Origin: GCA-020348445 sp965372465
GTDB taxonomy: Archaea > Thermoplasmatota > Thermoplasmata > GCA-020350865
Assembly: GCA_965372465.1 (NCBI GenBank)
Contig: CBDVCK010000158.1
Location: forward strand, 1 to 8,289
Direction of reading: 5' to 3'
Length of the DNA stretch: 8,289 nucleotides
In this document: positions 1 through 7,152 of the stretch, piece by piece
Layout of the letters: each line of letters begins with the position of its first letter
How positions within the stretch are numbered: position 1 is the first letter of the stretch
Program-made: the position numbers and the translations under genes
Notes under the pieces: generated by a model
Seen by the model: the letters and a program-made list of their open reading frames with translations, nothing else
Told to the model about the DNA's origin: nothing
Database searches by the model: none

Positions 1-905
1 ACCAACTCCAAATCATTAACATTATTGATCGTTTTCGAGAGCGCCGTGCGACACAAGAGAACACCGCCCGCACCCTTATCAGCGTATCTTCTCGAAGTAA
101 ATATCGTTAACAGTCTGTCATTATACATTGGGTAACCCATTGTTGTATATTCGTGGCCTCTTAGCATGGCCTTTGTATCTATCTTGTCCAAGAACGCAGT
201 AAGTTCTTCGCTGGTAAAATTCATCTGTGGACCTATAGATCTGCGATTTGTTCCTACCTCCACAGGATCCCCCCAGAGGGTTTGTAGAATCGACTCCTTG
301 TCAGCTGAGGTGATCTTTTCTATATCCTTATCCTTGGGGAAAGCGCCGTGTGCTGCAAATATTCCGTTAGAGGTTAATACAAATAACGGAAGATCTGAAA
401 ATATATCATGAAATGCTTTGTGGATGTCATCAACGTGATCGTTGCCCCAGATCTCCTCAATTTCCATGGGGAGTTCGTAAGGTGAGAATGAAAGAAGTTC
501 AAAACCCTCGTGGTTTCCGCGTAAAAGATATATTATCTTCGGATATAATGTCTTAAGACACAGAAGATATAGAATATTTTTAACTCCACCGAACGGCACA
601 TCCTCAGGTGCCCTATCCACATAATCTCCCAAAAATATTATCTTATTTTCGACATTGGGATCATTGAGTGATGGCATCAAGAGGTTCTCAACTATCCATT
701 TTGATACTTTGAGATCGCCGTGGGTATCGCCGGCAAAGTGTAGAATAGTATCCTTATCCCCATTTTTATCAAATCTAATCAAAGGAAACTCATTTAGAGC
801 AGCCAAATTGGAATTTATATTATTTAGCAATGACAGTAATTCGTCAGGTTTGAGCTGCTCAATAACATCTGGGTTTTCAATAACTGCCTTGGCAGTGGAG
901 ATCAT
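1..905 (-). CDS. PPP-family serine/threonine protein phosphatase, 3' end cut by window edge
   Basis: Metal-dependent phosphoprotein phosphatase of the PPP (PP1/PP2A/calcineurin-like) superfamily, expected to remove phosphate from Ser/Thr of cytoplasmic proteins using a two-metal centre. Reading the minus strand gives 301 codons without a stop up to the left edge. The signature blocks occur in order: GDTHG (residues 59-63), GDYVDRA (93-99), RGNHE (129-133), HGAF (186-189) and RGHE (249-252), followed by a conserved-looking YADKGAGGVLL stretch. These supply the expected Asp, His and Asn metal ligands, the arginines and the general-acid His of the family. The usual Gly after VDR is Ala here, and HGG is HGA. 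About 55 residues precede the catalytic core with no recognised domain. The ATG at 905 is the first possible start, because a TAA lies directly before it in frame; AAGGGG about 8 bases upstream is a plausible ribosome binding site. No signal peptide or membrane helix is seen. The C-terminus is outside the window. Family call is firm; the substrate is unknown. Confidence 0.93.
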   Translation of the reverse strand, partial: MISTAKAVIENPDVIEQLKPDELLSLLNNINSNLAALNEFPLIRFDKNGDKDTILHFAGDTHGDLKVSKWIVENLLMPSLNDPNVENKIIFLGDYVDRAPEDVPFGGVKNILYLLCLKTLYPKIIYLLRGNHEGFELLSFSPYELPMEIEEIWGNDHVDDIHKAFHDIFSDLPLFVLTSNGIFAAHGAFPKDKDIEKITSADKESILQTLWGDPVEVGTNRRSIGPQMNFTSEELTAFLDKIDTKAMLRGHEYTTMGYPMYNDRLLTIFTSRRYADKGAGGVLLCRTALSKTINNVNDLEL

Positions 906-935
906 TTATTATGCCCCTTTATCCAATATGTAAAC

Positions 936-951
936 TGTTATATAATATATA
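936..951 (-). promoter_or_regulatory. Archaeal TATA-box-like promoter of the phosphatase gene
   Basis: On the minus strand the stretch reads ATATATTATATAAC, a strong AT-only TATA-like element centred near 944. Archaeal transcription starts about 25 bases downstream of the box, giving a start near 918 and a leader of roughly 13 bases that still includes the AAGGGG ribosome binding site before the ATG at 905. The spacing supports the chosen start codon. Confidence 0.55.
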
Positions 952-1049
952 GTGTACAAACTAAAGAGATTTGGCACTTTTTTGCGGCGTGATACTAATA
1001 GGACCTCTACCAATTTAAGCATTTTCACCAATTGTTCATTCCACTTTTC

Positions 1050-1148
1050 GCCATACCAGTCAGAATATCCAATCTTTTAATAGATTCCTACCTCAAAGTG
1101 GTATGGCATTGGGAATGGGTTTGTCAAAATCTTTTAATCGCTGAGATT
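1050..1148. repeat. Nested inverted repeats and two AATCTTTTAAT hairpins
   Basis: GCCATACCA at 1050-1058 is the exact reverse complement of TGGTATGGC at 1099-1107, a 9-base stem with a 40-base loop. Inside the loop, AATCT (1071-1075) and AGATT (1082-1086) form a 5-base stem around TTTAAT. The same 11-mer AATCTTTTAAT recurs at 1128-1138 and is again followed by AGATT (1144-1148). The elements lie just beyond the stop of the giant surface protein gene and upstream of the phosphatase promoter, so they would be in the 3' end of the giant transcript. They could be a termination or processing signal, but there is no GC-rich stem with a clean T tract. The rest of the 906-1164 gap shows no credible gene. 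Confidence 0.35.
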
Positions 1149-1164
1149 AACGTTCCTTTGGTTT

Positions 1165-4100
1165 TTATGGGGTGGTTTGGGGAATCTCATAGATCCTTGC
1201 CTTCAAAAGCCAGATATCCACCTTGACACCCTCCTCGTCCGATGTTCCGAATATATCTGAAAATGCTTTACTTGGAAGACCTGCCAGATAGGCACCAATT
1301 ACTATCTCCCAGTCTCCCCAGTCCCAGCCGAGAAGCTGCACTAATGCAGGTATGTTTGCTTGAACTGCAATTGCCAGTCTGCACTGTTCAAGTTCTTCAG
1401 AAGATATCTTTTCTATTATTTTCGGAGGGCTGATCTCAAAATATATCTCGATTCTGATATGCATGTGCTCAGGAATCTTCCTTGGTATAGATGGATAGGT
1501 CTCCGGATTTGCAGGATTGCAGATATTGTAGATGAAGGTCTCAACCGTATCCACAAGCCACCTCAACAGGGTCTCAAGGCCTTCACTGTCCATACCCAAG
1601 GTGAGCCTGATCCCTCCTGCTGCCGAGCCCGATACATCCTCAAAGGCCAGGTCAAGGTACAGGTAAACTTTGATTACTACATCGGCAATCAGGGTGATTA
1701 CCATGTCAATGAAGTTTCGTATCCAGTCCTGTATGAACTCTATAATCGGGTCTATACCCAGGTCCTTTTCCCACATTACGGTCCATGCCAGATTGAAGCT
1801 GGTTTTAAGGGCAGCCATGATCTCGCTTTTGATGTCCAGTTTCTCTTCTCCGTTTGTGGCGATCTGGGTTTCTTGCTTGAATTTCCATATGACGCTTCCG
1901 TCGTAGCTTCTCTGCCAAGTATTCTTATCACCATCACCAGGGTCCTTGAAGATGGGGGTTCTGTCTACGACGTTGCCTTTATTATCCATAATAATGAGAC
2001 CGTCACCCGGTTTGAATGGATTATTTGATTCCCCGTTGTCAAGAACCTCCTTTGGAAGTGTGAAGACTGTGTAGACACCTTCATTTTCAGATTCGAGTTC
2101 CGATAATTTTTCCTTGATAAGATTTCCGTGGGCAGATGATACCATCCAGTTGTCGATATCCTCCCCATTCGGATTGTAGATTTCAAACCACTCGAAGCCC
2201 TCATCCTCACCTGCGCAATTCAACTCAAATTCATTTATCACGACATCATCGCCCTTGGGGGCGTTGTACTGAATTACAAATCCTGCATCGATTTTTGCGT
2301 TCACTCCTAAAAATGGAATGGGTATTGCGTTCATTCCTCCTGCCACATCGTCCAGGCACCATTTGACTTCTTTATACTCCTCTATTTCAGGCACAAAAAA
2401 ATCTATTCCCCAGCCAGTTTCATCTTCGGAAAGACATGTTCCGTGGCCCTCAACGATATGACTGTTTATGGCCATCAATGGATCCACTGCCAGTTCCAGG
2501 ATAAAATCCCCGACCTCAATATGGCCGTCCATCAGGATGTCGTAATGAGGGTCGGTGTCATCTTCCTTGTGGTATCGTGCAAATCTTAACGTGAATTCCA
2601 GGTCTATATCTGCAATCTTCCCTCCGGTTGTTACCCACAAGAGATCACCGTTTGCTTCATCATCCTGTGCAACTTCCTTGTTAGCCTTGATTTCGAAAGT
2701 GAACCCAAATACGGAGATCGTGATTCCGTCCCCGATAATATCTGCAACAATCTCGATTAAGTCCTTTACAATGGTGTCCATTATGAAATGAATGAAATCC
2801 ATAATCAATTCTACAAAGAACTGGATCGTATCTACGATCATCTTTATTAGCTCTGCCACGTAGCTTATCAATTTGGTGAGCATCTCCATGAACGATTCCA
2901 CAAGCTTTCCCAGTGCGTCAAAGACTGCGCCCACAACAGATACTATGTAGTCCCAGACCTGGGTCAGGAACTTTATGATATCCCCAAGCAGAGTGTTGGA
3001 AAGCTCGTAGTCCACATCCTCAAGGTTCCATCCCGAATATACTGTTACAGGGATGGATAATTCGATCTCTATTGAATTGTTCGCCTTGGTGAACTCATGC
3101 GTGCCCTCTGTTAGAAACAGCCTGCTTTCGGTTCTTGTTGTTAATTCTATTTCCCCGCTAATTGATACGTCCCAGTTTGTCTCAAAGGGTCTTGTGCTGA
3201 TGCTCAGAATATCTGTGTAGTGGGTTCCCTTGGGAGCTGATATTTGGATTTCGAGTTCTTTATCTTTGAAGAGATAGTTCGGCTCCTGATCGACTCTCAG
3301 AATCTCGTTCTCTATGCTTCCTTGCCCTTTTGCTACCTCGTAATCGTCTTCCCAGAACTCAAAGGGCACTCCCACTTTTGTGTATTGGAGATATTTTGTG
3401 TTTACTACCTCGCCTCCAAAGATGATGTCTTTTGCAAACACCTTGACCATGTCGCATCCCAGTGGGATCAGGCCAAAACCGTGCACTGCTTCAGTAATAA
3501 GGTCCACCACAGTATTGCTTGTCTTGTCTATAACGTTCTCAATTCCGCCAATGATGTAAAGCGGTTTACCAGCTTTTCCATTGTTCTTAGTGGACAATTC
3601 TTCTTCTTTTACATCTTCATATGCATCTTCTACATAATCCTTGATATCTTTCTCTACATCATCCTGACTTTCTATCGTGAACTTGACTTTTACCTCTGAA
3701 TTTGTGAAGGGTTCATCCGGTGCGCAGTCCTTGTGCTCACCACCGTTTATTTGGGAGACTTTGGTTACCCGGGCATTGGAAATAAGATGCTCTGCCATGT
3801 CCTCTTTTGCATCTTCAATATTGGTATCCTTTTTTGCGAACTCATGGAAATGCTCCTTTATAAAATCCTGAAGATTGCTAATTGACTTTGCCTGCTCGTC
3901 CACAAGCAGTGTTATGAGCTTTCTAACTCTTGCCTTGCCATCCGATCCCGAGAAATATGATTTGATCGTTCCAACTGCCCCGTCTACCTTTGAGCGCACC
4001 TCTTCAAGTAATGAAACATCGTCCTTTGGATTCAGGTTCTTGGGACGTGAAAGCTCCTTGTAAGGTGATAGGTCCAGATCCTCAAGCTCTGAAATCACCA

Positions 4101-5772
4101 TCACCACATCCCCGATCATGGCCTTGACCACATCCCTTAATTTTGTGTAGATCTTGTTCGTGTTCCCTTCATATTTCAGATCATAGAAATCCGACTTGGA
4201 ATCAGGGTCGTACCAGAGGTCGTTCATCCCTTTTCTTAATATATCTTTTTCAGTAAAATCTACAGGATATTCGCCTGCCTCAATTTCTACATCGTAATTC
4301 ACTACAGTGCTCCATTCGTATTTCACTGGAACATCGGGAGTTTGCGGATCGCCATCATCATCCTCCCAGTGCTGGCACTCCCCGGCCTTTGACATTGTTA
4401 TATCATAAGTGAGGCTGTCAAGTGTAACTTGTGTATCGTGCATGAGGGTTGTATCCGAAAGCCCTGCCTCCTTTTTAATTGTGTGTCTGACCCAGTTCTT
4501 GATCCTTTTGAGATTTTTTTCATCAGGTGATTCTCCGCAAATCCATCCAACAAAATCGTCCACCGCTTTCCCTGCTGCCTTGATTGCATTACCAATGACC
4601 TGCACTCCCACGAAGAGCGCATCTGCAATATCTGCAAGGCCAAAATAATCCAGGTATTTGAGTATGAACTGATCTGCAATGGCGTTAATTGCCTGAGCAA
4701 TAATCGCTTCCACGTTCAATCCTTTCTTTTCCACACCCAGGAAAATAGCTATGATGTCTGCTGCATCGATTGTTCCGTTCGTAACGTAATCTTGTACCAA
4801 CTCCTGCATCCTGGGGTTGTTTGTGGGAGTGTAATCTGGGTCTTCATTGTTCTGAAAGTCGGAGTCCATTGCTCCAAGTGCCTCATCATCATAGGTCCTG
4901 TACAATCTTGCAGTTTCTAAGAGAACGGCAAGGTTCAAGGCAAGCTCTGCATCCGATTTTGTCACGATCTGGGATGTTTTCTTATCAGGAAGCTCTAATG
5001 ATGCGGCGGCAAGCTTGCCCATTCCGTAACCCTGGAGTACGCGGAATTGAGCCAAGGTTGTCAAGATGTACTTCACAGTCCTTGGAATCGGAGTTACCAT
5101 TCCCCCTGCTCCTGCATCCAGTACCTTTAGCTTGCTGTCCAGAAGAGGGTAAGCCGAATCCAGCCTTCTTTCGAGACTCATGCTCTTCTTTAGAAACCTT
5201 CCCGAGCTTTCATCTCTTACAGTATAATTGAGCTCACCGCATACGGTGTAATATGCAATACAAGAGGTTTCGCTGAATTCCCCTGCCTTGTCGTTTTTCA
5301 TTGTTTTTGATTTAACCTCCTTGCCCTTGCCTTTTAGTTTGGTTTCTTCCTGTTCATTTGTGGGAACAACATCCAAAGTGTTCTTGGAATCAAAGAATAT
5401 TCCAACTGTGTAGTTCTCAACTGTGATTTCCATATTGTTCTCAGATTTTGGAAAGCTTTCGTTTATGTACTCCCCGAATGTCCGGTTGAAAATCGGCTGG
5501 ATGTTCTTTTGATCATACAGCACTTGAGTGGATGTGTAAACTGCGGAAAGTCCGTGATAGTAGGCCCGACTTTCCACTTCCTCGTGAATCAAGGCTGCAG
5601 TATTCTTCATCTTGTCATAGTGCGACTCCTCTATCATATCGTTTACATGGTCCTTGTTGACAGAGGAGATGTAAATAGCGCTGAAGCTTCCCAAAACAAG
5701 CATCAGCACGCCCATCAGGGCAAATGAAACCCTGGCTCTATCATCGGATTGAATTCTGCTCAAAAGGATCAT
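1165..5772 (-). CDS. Giant membrane-anchored surface protein with pilin-like N-terminus and lamin-tail-like domain
   Basis: About 1535 residues, strongly acidic, with no catalytic motif recognised. After a short charged start (DDRAR) there is one hydrophobic helix at residues 17-37 (FALMGVLMLVLGSFSAIYIS), so the bulk should be outside the cell, anchored by its N-terminus. This start resembles haloarchaeal DUF7286-type proteins and type IV pilin-like hydrophobic domains (from memory, not by search). Residues ~926-1012 are a long run of amphipathic, hydrophobic helices (VWDYIVSVVGAVFDALGKL and on), and a second such stretch is at ~1341-1374. Residues ~1177-1298 look like a lamin-tail domain: VVINEFELN, then EWFEIYNPNGEDIDNWMVSS, a GDGLIIMDNKG turn and a TWQRSYDGS ending. 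Start choice: GGGAGGT lies directly against the ATG at 5772, too close for normal use, but is ideally spaced from the in-frame TTG at 5763, which would give M-SRIQSDDRAR; an upstream ATG at 5799 has no ribosome binding site. It is monocistronic as far as can be seen and divergent from the SCP2-like gene. Possible roles are surface adhesion or a pilus or envelope component; none is proven. Confidence 0.8.
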   Translation of the reverse strand: MILLSRIQSDDRARVSFALMGVLMLVLGSFSAIYISSVNKDHVNDMIEESHYDKMKNTAALIHEEVESRAYYHGLSAVYTSTQVLYDQKNIQPIFNRTFGEYINESFPKSENNMEITVENYTVGIFFDSKNTLDVVPTNEQEETKLKGKGKEVKSKTMKNDKAGEFSETSCIAYYTVCGELNYTVRDESSGRFLKKSMSLERRLDSAYPLLDSKLKVLDAGAGGMVTPIPRTVKYILTTLAQFRVLQGYGMGKLAAASLELPDKKTSQIVTKSDAELALNLAVLLETARLYRTYDDEALGAMDSDFQNNEDPDYTPTNNPRMQELVQDYVTNGTIDAADIIAIFLGVEKKGLNVEAIIAQAINAIADQFILKYLDYFGLADIADALFVGVQVIGNAIKAAGKAVDDFVGWICGESPDEKNLKRIKNWVRHTIKKEAGLSDTTLMHDTQVTLDSLTYDITMSKAGECQHWEDDDGDPQTPDVPVKYEWSTVVNYDVEIEAGEYPVDFTEKDILRKGMNDLWYDPDSKSDFYDLKYEGNTNKIYTKLRDVVKAMIGDVVMVISELEDLDLSPYKELSRPKNLNPKDDVSLLEEVRSKVDGAVGTIKSYFSGSDGKARVRKLITLLVDEQAKSISNLQDFIKEHFHEFAKKDTNIEDAKEDMAEHLISNARVTKVSQINGGEHKDCAPDEPFTNSEVKVKFTIESQDDVEKDIKDYVEDAYEDVKEEELSTKNNGKAGKPLYIIGGIENVIDKTSNTVVDLITEAVHGFGLIPLGCDMVKVFAKDIIFGGEVVNTKYLQYTKVGVPFEFWEDDYEVAKGQGSIENEILRVDQEPNYLFKDKELEIQISAPKGTHYTDILSISTRPFETNWDVSISGEIELTTRTESRLFLTEGTHEFTKANNSIEIELSIPVTVYSGWNLEDVDYELSNTLLGDIIKFLTQVWDYIVSVVGAVFDALGKLVESFMEMLTKLISYVAELIKMIVDTIQFFVELIMDFIHFIMDTIVKDLIEIVADIIGDGITISVFGFTFEIKANKEVAQDDEANGDLLWVTTGGKIADIDLEFTLRFARYHKEDDTDPHYDILMDGHIEVGDFILELAVDPLMAINSHIVEGHGTCLSEDETGWGIDFFVPEIEEYKEVKWCLDDVAGGMNAIPIPFLGVNAKIDAGFVIQYNAPKGDDVVINEFELNCAGEDEGFEWFEIYNPNGEDIDNWMVSSAHGNLIKEKLSELESENEGVYTVFTLPKEVLDNGESNNPFKPGDGLIIMDNKGNVVDRTPIFKDPGDGDKNTWQRSYDGSVIWKFKQETQIATNGEEKLDIKSEIMAALKTSFNLAWTVMWEKDLGIDPIIEFIQDWIRNFIDMVITLIADVVIKVYLYLDLAFEDVSGSAAGGIRLTLGMDSEGLETLLRWLVDTVETFIYNICNPANPETYPSIPRKIPEHMHIRIEIYFEISPPKIIEKISSEELEQCRLAIAVQANIPALVQLLGWDWGDWEIVIGAYLAGLPSKAFSDIFGTSDEEGVKVDIWLLKARIYEIPQTTP
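1875..2244 (-). other. Lamin-tail-like (LTD) domain within the giant surface protein
   Basis: The segment covers about residues 1177-1300 of the giant protein. It has the usual order of an LTD immunoglobulin-like fold: a first strand VVINEF, a GFEWFEIYNPN strand with the aromatic-Glu-hydrophobic-Asn pattern, a IDNWMVSS strand, a long insert with polar loop, a LPKEV...FKPGDGLIIMDNKGNVVDR core and TWQRSYDGS at the end. In bacteria and archaea LTDs are common in secreted or cell-surface proteins and nucleases, where they are thought to bind or stabilise. No nuclease domain accompanies it here. Confidence 0.7.
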
Positions 5773-5784
5773 ACCTCCCTCTCC
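5757..5784 (-). promoter_or_regulatory. Ribosome binding site that decides the start of the giant surface protein
   Basis: On the minus strand the sequence is GAGAGGGAGGTATGATCCTTTTGAGC. The GGAGGT core complements the 3' end of archaeal 16S rRNA. It touches the ATG at 5772 but sits nine bases before the in-frame TTG at 5763, the usual distance. TTG is therefore a credible true start; it also appears to be used by the gene at 7153. Confidence 0.5.
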
Positions 5785-5858
5785 AAAAGGGGTATGCAAT
5801 TAGGGAATAATGAAGGTTTTGGTGGGTTTTGAGGGGGTTTAGAGCAGTTAAGATAATG

Positions 5859-5867
5859 TTTAGATAG
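5859..5867 (+). promoter_or_regulatory. TATA-like element suggesting leaderless transcript for the SCP2-like gene
   Basis: TTTAGATAG is centred about 27 bases before the ATG at 5890, which would place transcription start at or next to the start codon. No purine-rich ribosome binding site stands before that ATG (the bases are TTTACGCCCGG), in agreement with a leaderless mRNA. The opposite strand of the same stretch (CTAAACATTATCTTAA) could serve the divergent giant gene. Confidence 0.4.
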
Positions 5868-5889
5868 CACTACTTCCATTTACGCCCGG

Positions 5890-6249
5890 ATGACTGAACT
5901 TCTAAAGCTTTTTGAGGCTCTCTGCCCGGAAGTCGAGGCAGAGCTCAAACCAAAACTTTCGGGAATCCTCACAAGGGCCTTTATCCGCCCCTACCTGCCC
6001 CAGTACTGGGTCTTTAAAACAGAATCCGAAACTGTTACCTTTATCGTGGATAAGGATGGAAATGCATCAGTTGTGCCTGAAGCAGGTGAGAACCCTGATG
6101 TGACAGTGGAGATCGACCATGAATATTTGACTTCAGCTCTTTCCACCCGCAGTAAACCCGAATCTCCTCCAGAGAAATATATCGAGAATTTCCATACCAA
6201 AAAAGGAGAGACTGCCTTCAATCTTCTCAAAAAGCGCATGGGTCTGTAA
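5890..6249 (+). CDS. Small SCP2-like sterol-carrier/lipid-binding domain protein
   Basis: A 119-residue soluble protein, about the length of a single SCP2 domain. The features seen are an N-terminal helical half (MTELLKLFEALCPEVEAELK), then strands ending in TFIVDKDGNASVV, the hallmark acidic strand PDVTVEIDHEYLTSAL (residues ~69-84), and a C-terminal helix after GETAFNLLKKRMGL. This matches the SCP2 pattern of a hydrophobic lipid-holding tunnel, as in sterol carrier proteins and related archaeal and bacterial proteins. In archaea the ligand is unknown; a fatty acid, isoprenoid or acyl-CoA-like molecule would be a guess. There are no signal peptide and no membrane helix. It converges with the DUF2318 gene with a single base between the two stop codons. 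The ATG at 5890 fits a leaderless promoter. The sequence is divergent, so the family call is moderate. Confidence 0.65.
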   Translation: MTELLKLFEALCPEVEAELKPKLSGILTRAFIRPYLPQYWVFKTESETVTFIVDKDGNASVVPEAGENPDVTVEIDHEYLTSALSTRSKPESPPEKYIENFHTKKGETAFNLLKKRMGL

Positions 6250-6250
6250 A

Positions 6251-6961
6251 TTATTCGAACATCCAGCTTTTCCCTTCAATATCCGAGATCAATATAATGA
6301 CATTATCATCCTCGATTGTCATGGGCAGGTAACTTGGCCAGCAGCCGCCTTCCTCGTTATCGGTTCCAATACGTTTTATAAAGAAGCTTTGGCCGCAGTT
6401 GTTGCATACCATCTGGATATTCTCCTGGCGGTAACCAAGCTTTTCCTCGTAGCAAACATCGCAGGCATCAAAGGCCACGTGAATCTCGCCGTCATTACTT
6501 GCCACTGCAAAGAACCTTATCTCGATATTCTCGTAGTCGTACGGGTACCATTTGGCGTCTGTAGTGACATCCGAGGTTGGGATCTGCACAGCGGTTATGG
6601 GTTCCGGCTCCTCATCTGTTCCATTGTCAGGATTTCCACCACCGCCGTTATTGTTATCGTCATCGGGCGGCAGCTCAACAATGTCGGGTTCATCCTCCGT
6701 ATCCTCGAATCCTTGATCAGGAGAATCATCCTCCTCAGGCTGGAAGAACAACATGAACGAGGCAAGCAGTACGACCAGGGCAACCACAACTCCTGCCACA
6801 ACCTTGCCTTTGCCTCCCTTGGCCTGTGGGGCTGCAGTTCTTCTTTGAGCATTGGCTGCAGGGACCATATCATGAGCAGTTTTCATGTGCTGGACGAGCA
6901 GATATGAGTCCACCTGCGCGCCGCACTCGGTACACGTTAATTTGTTAATTCCATTGGACAT
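6251..6961 (-). CDS. Membrane protein with C2H2-like zinc finger and C-terminal DUF2318 domain
   Basis: 236 residues in three parts. Residues 10-30 form a C2H2-like finger, with C10, C13, H25 and H30. After a basic Ala/Lys/Gly stretch, residues 54-73 are a single transmembrane helix (VVAGVVVALVVLLASFMLFF). An acidic, Asn/Gly-rich linker (76-120) follows, then a DUF2318 domain at ~124-236: IPTSDVTTDAKWYPYDY, EIRFFAVASNDGEIHVAFDACDVC, GYRQE, MVCNNCG, RIGTDNEEGGC. Its C167, C170, C186, C189 and C207 are the conserved cysteines, likely metal ligands. DUF2318 domains are found beside iron-uptake genes such as FTR1 systems in bacteria; no iron permease is visible here, so that role is inference. 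The positive stretch before the helix suggests the finger is cytoplasmic and DUF2318 outside. The start at 6961 is preferred over an in-frame ATG at 7000 because GGGAG precedes it by about eight bases. Confidence 0.85.
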   Translation of the reverse strand: MSNGINKLTCTECGAQVDSYLLVQHMKTAHDMVPAANAQRRTAAPQAKGGKGKVVAGVVVALVVLLASFMLFFQPEEDDSPDQGFEDTEDEPDIVELPPDDDNNNGGGGNPDNGTDEEPEPITAVQIPTSDVTTDAKWYPYDYENIEIRFFAVASNDGEIHVAFDACDVCYEEKLGYRQENIQMVCNNCGQSFFIKRIGTDNEEGGCWPSYLPMTIEDDNVIILISDIEGKSWMFE

Positions 6962-7005
6962 GTCAATTACTCCCTTATTTTTTAATTTTATCGAAACCAA
7001 TAGTG

Positions 7006-7026
7006 ATATTATATAACACTGTTATA
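7006..7026. promoter_or_regulatory. TATA element overlapped by a 15-base palindrome upstream of the DUF2318 gene
   Basis: TATAACA-C-TGTTATA at 7012-7026 is a perfect 7-1-7 inverted repeat. It overlaps an AT-rich TATA-like stretch (minus strand TTATATAATAT, 7006-7016), about 50 bases before the DUF2318 start at 6961. A symmetric site over a TATA box is a typical place for an archaeal repressor to block TBP binding. The 13-mer ATATTATATAACA (7006-7018) also occurs on the minus strand at 936-948 in the phosphatase promoter. Confidence 0.4.
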
Positions 7027-7103
7027 ATGCCATATGGCTGTTTTCATACATAACTTTTACTTATAACGCATTTTAGCCTTGGTCAGGGAGGGATATTCAG
7101 GAC

Positions 7104-7145
7104 AATAATTATTAATTATGGGAAATATATTCCCTTTCAGAGGGG
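7104..7145 (+). promoter_or_regulatory. Promoter and operator-like palindrome of the zinc-knuckle gene pair
   Basis: AATAATTATT (7104-7113) is a perfect 10-base palindrome within a TATA-like AT run; a start near 7135-7140 would leave the AGAGGGGTC ribosome binding site (7139-7147) in the leader. GGGAA-ATATA-TTCCC (7120-7134) is an inverted repeat overlapping the core promoter and is an operator candidate. Then CCCT-TTCAG-AGGG (7132-7144) can fold a small stem that would hide part of the ribosome binding site. Confidence 0.4.
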
Positions 7146-7152
7146 TCAAAAC

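Noticed and set aside
166..933. Short plus-strand open frames at the left end
   Set aside because: All oppose the PPP phosphatase, whose ordered catalytic motifs fix the coding strand.
906..1164. Possible tRNA or other RNA gene in the gap
   Set aside because: No cloverleaf, TTC/GGTTC-like arm or anticodon pattern can be made out; only the small inverted repeats are present.
1360..2028. Open frame of 222 codons on the plus strand
   Set aside because: It lies entirely antisense to the giant surface protein, crosses the lamin-tail region, has no ribosome binding site and its product shows no domain-like pattern.
3244..3699. Open frame of 151 codons on the plus strand with a hydrophobic end
   Set aside because: Shadow of the giant gene; the hydrophobic tail comes from reading its Glu/Asp/Lys-rich codons in reverse.
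6389..6907. Open frame of 172 codons on the plus strand
   Set aside because: It is antisense to the DUF2318 gene, whose domain motifs are clear; its product is an Ile/Leu/Arg shadow of the Asp/Asn-rich linker.
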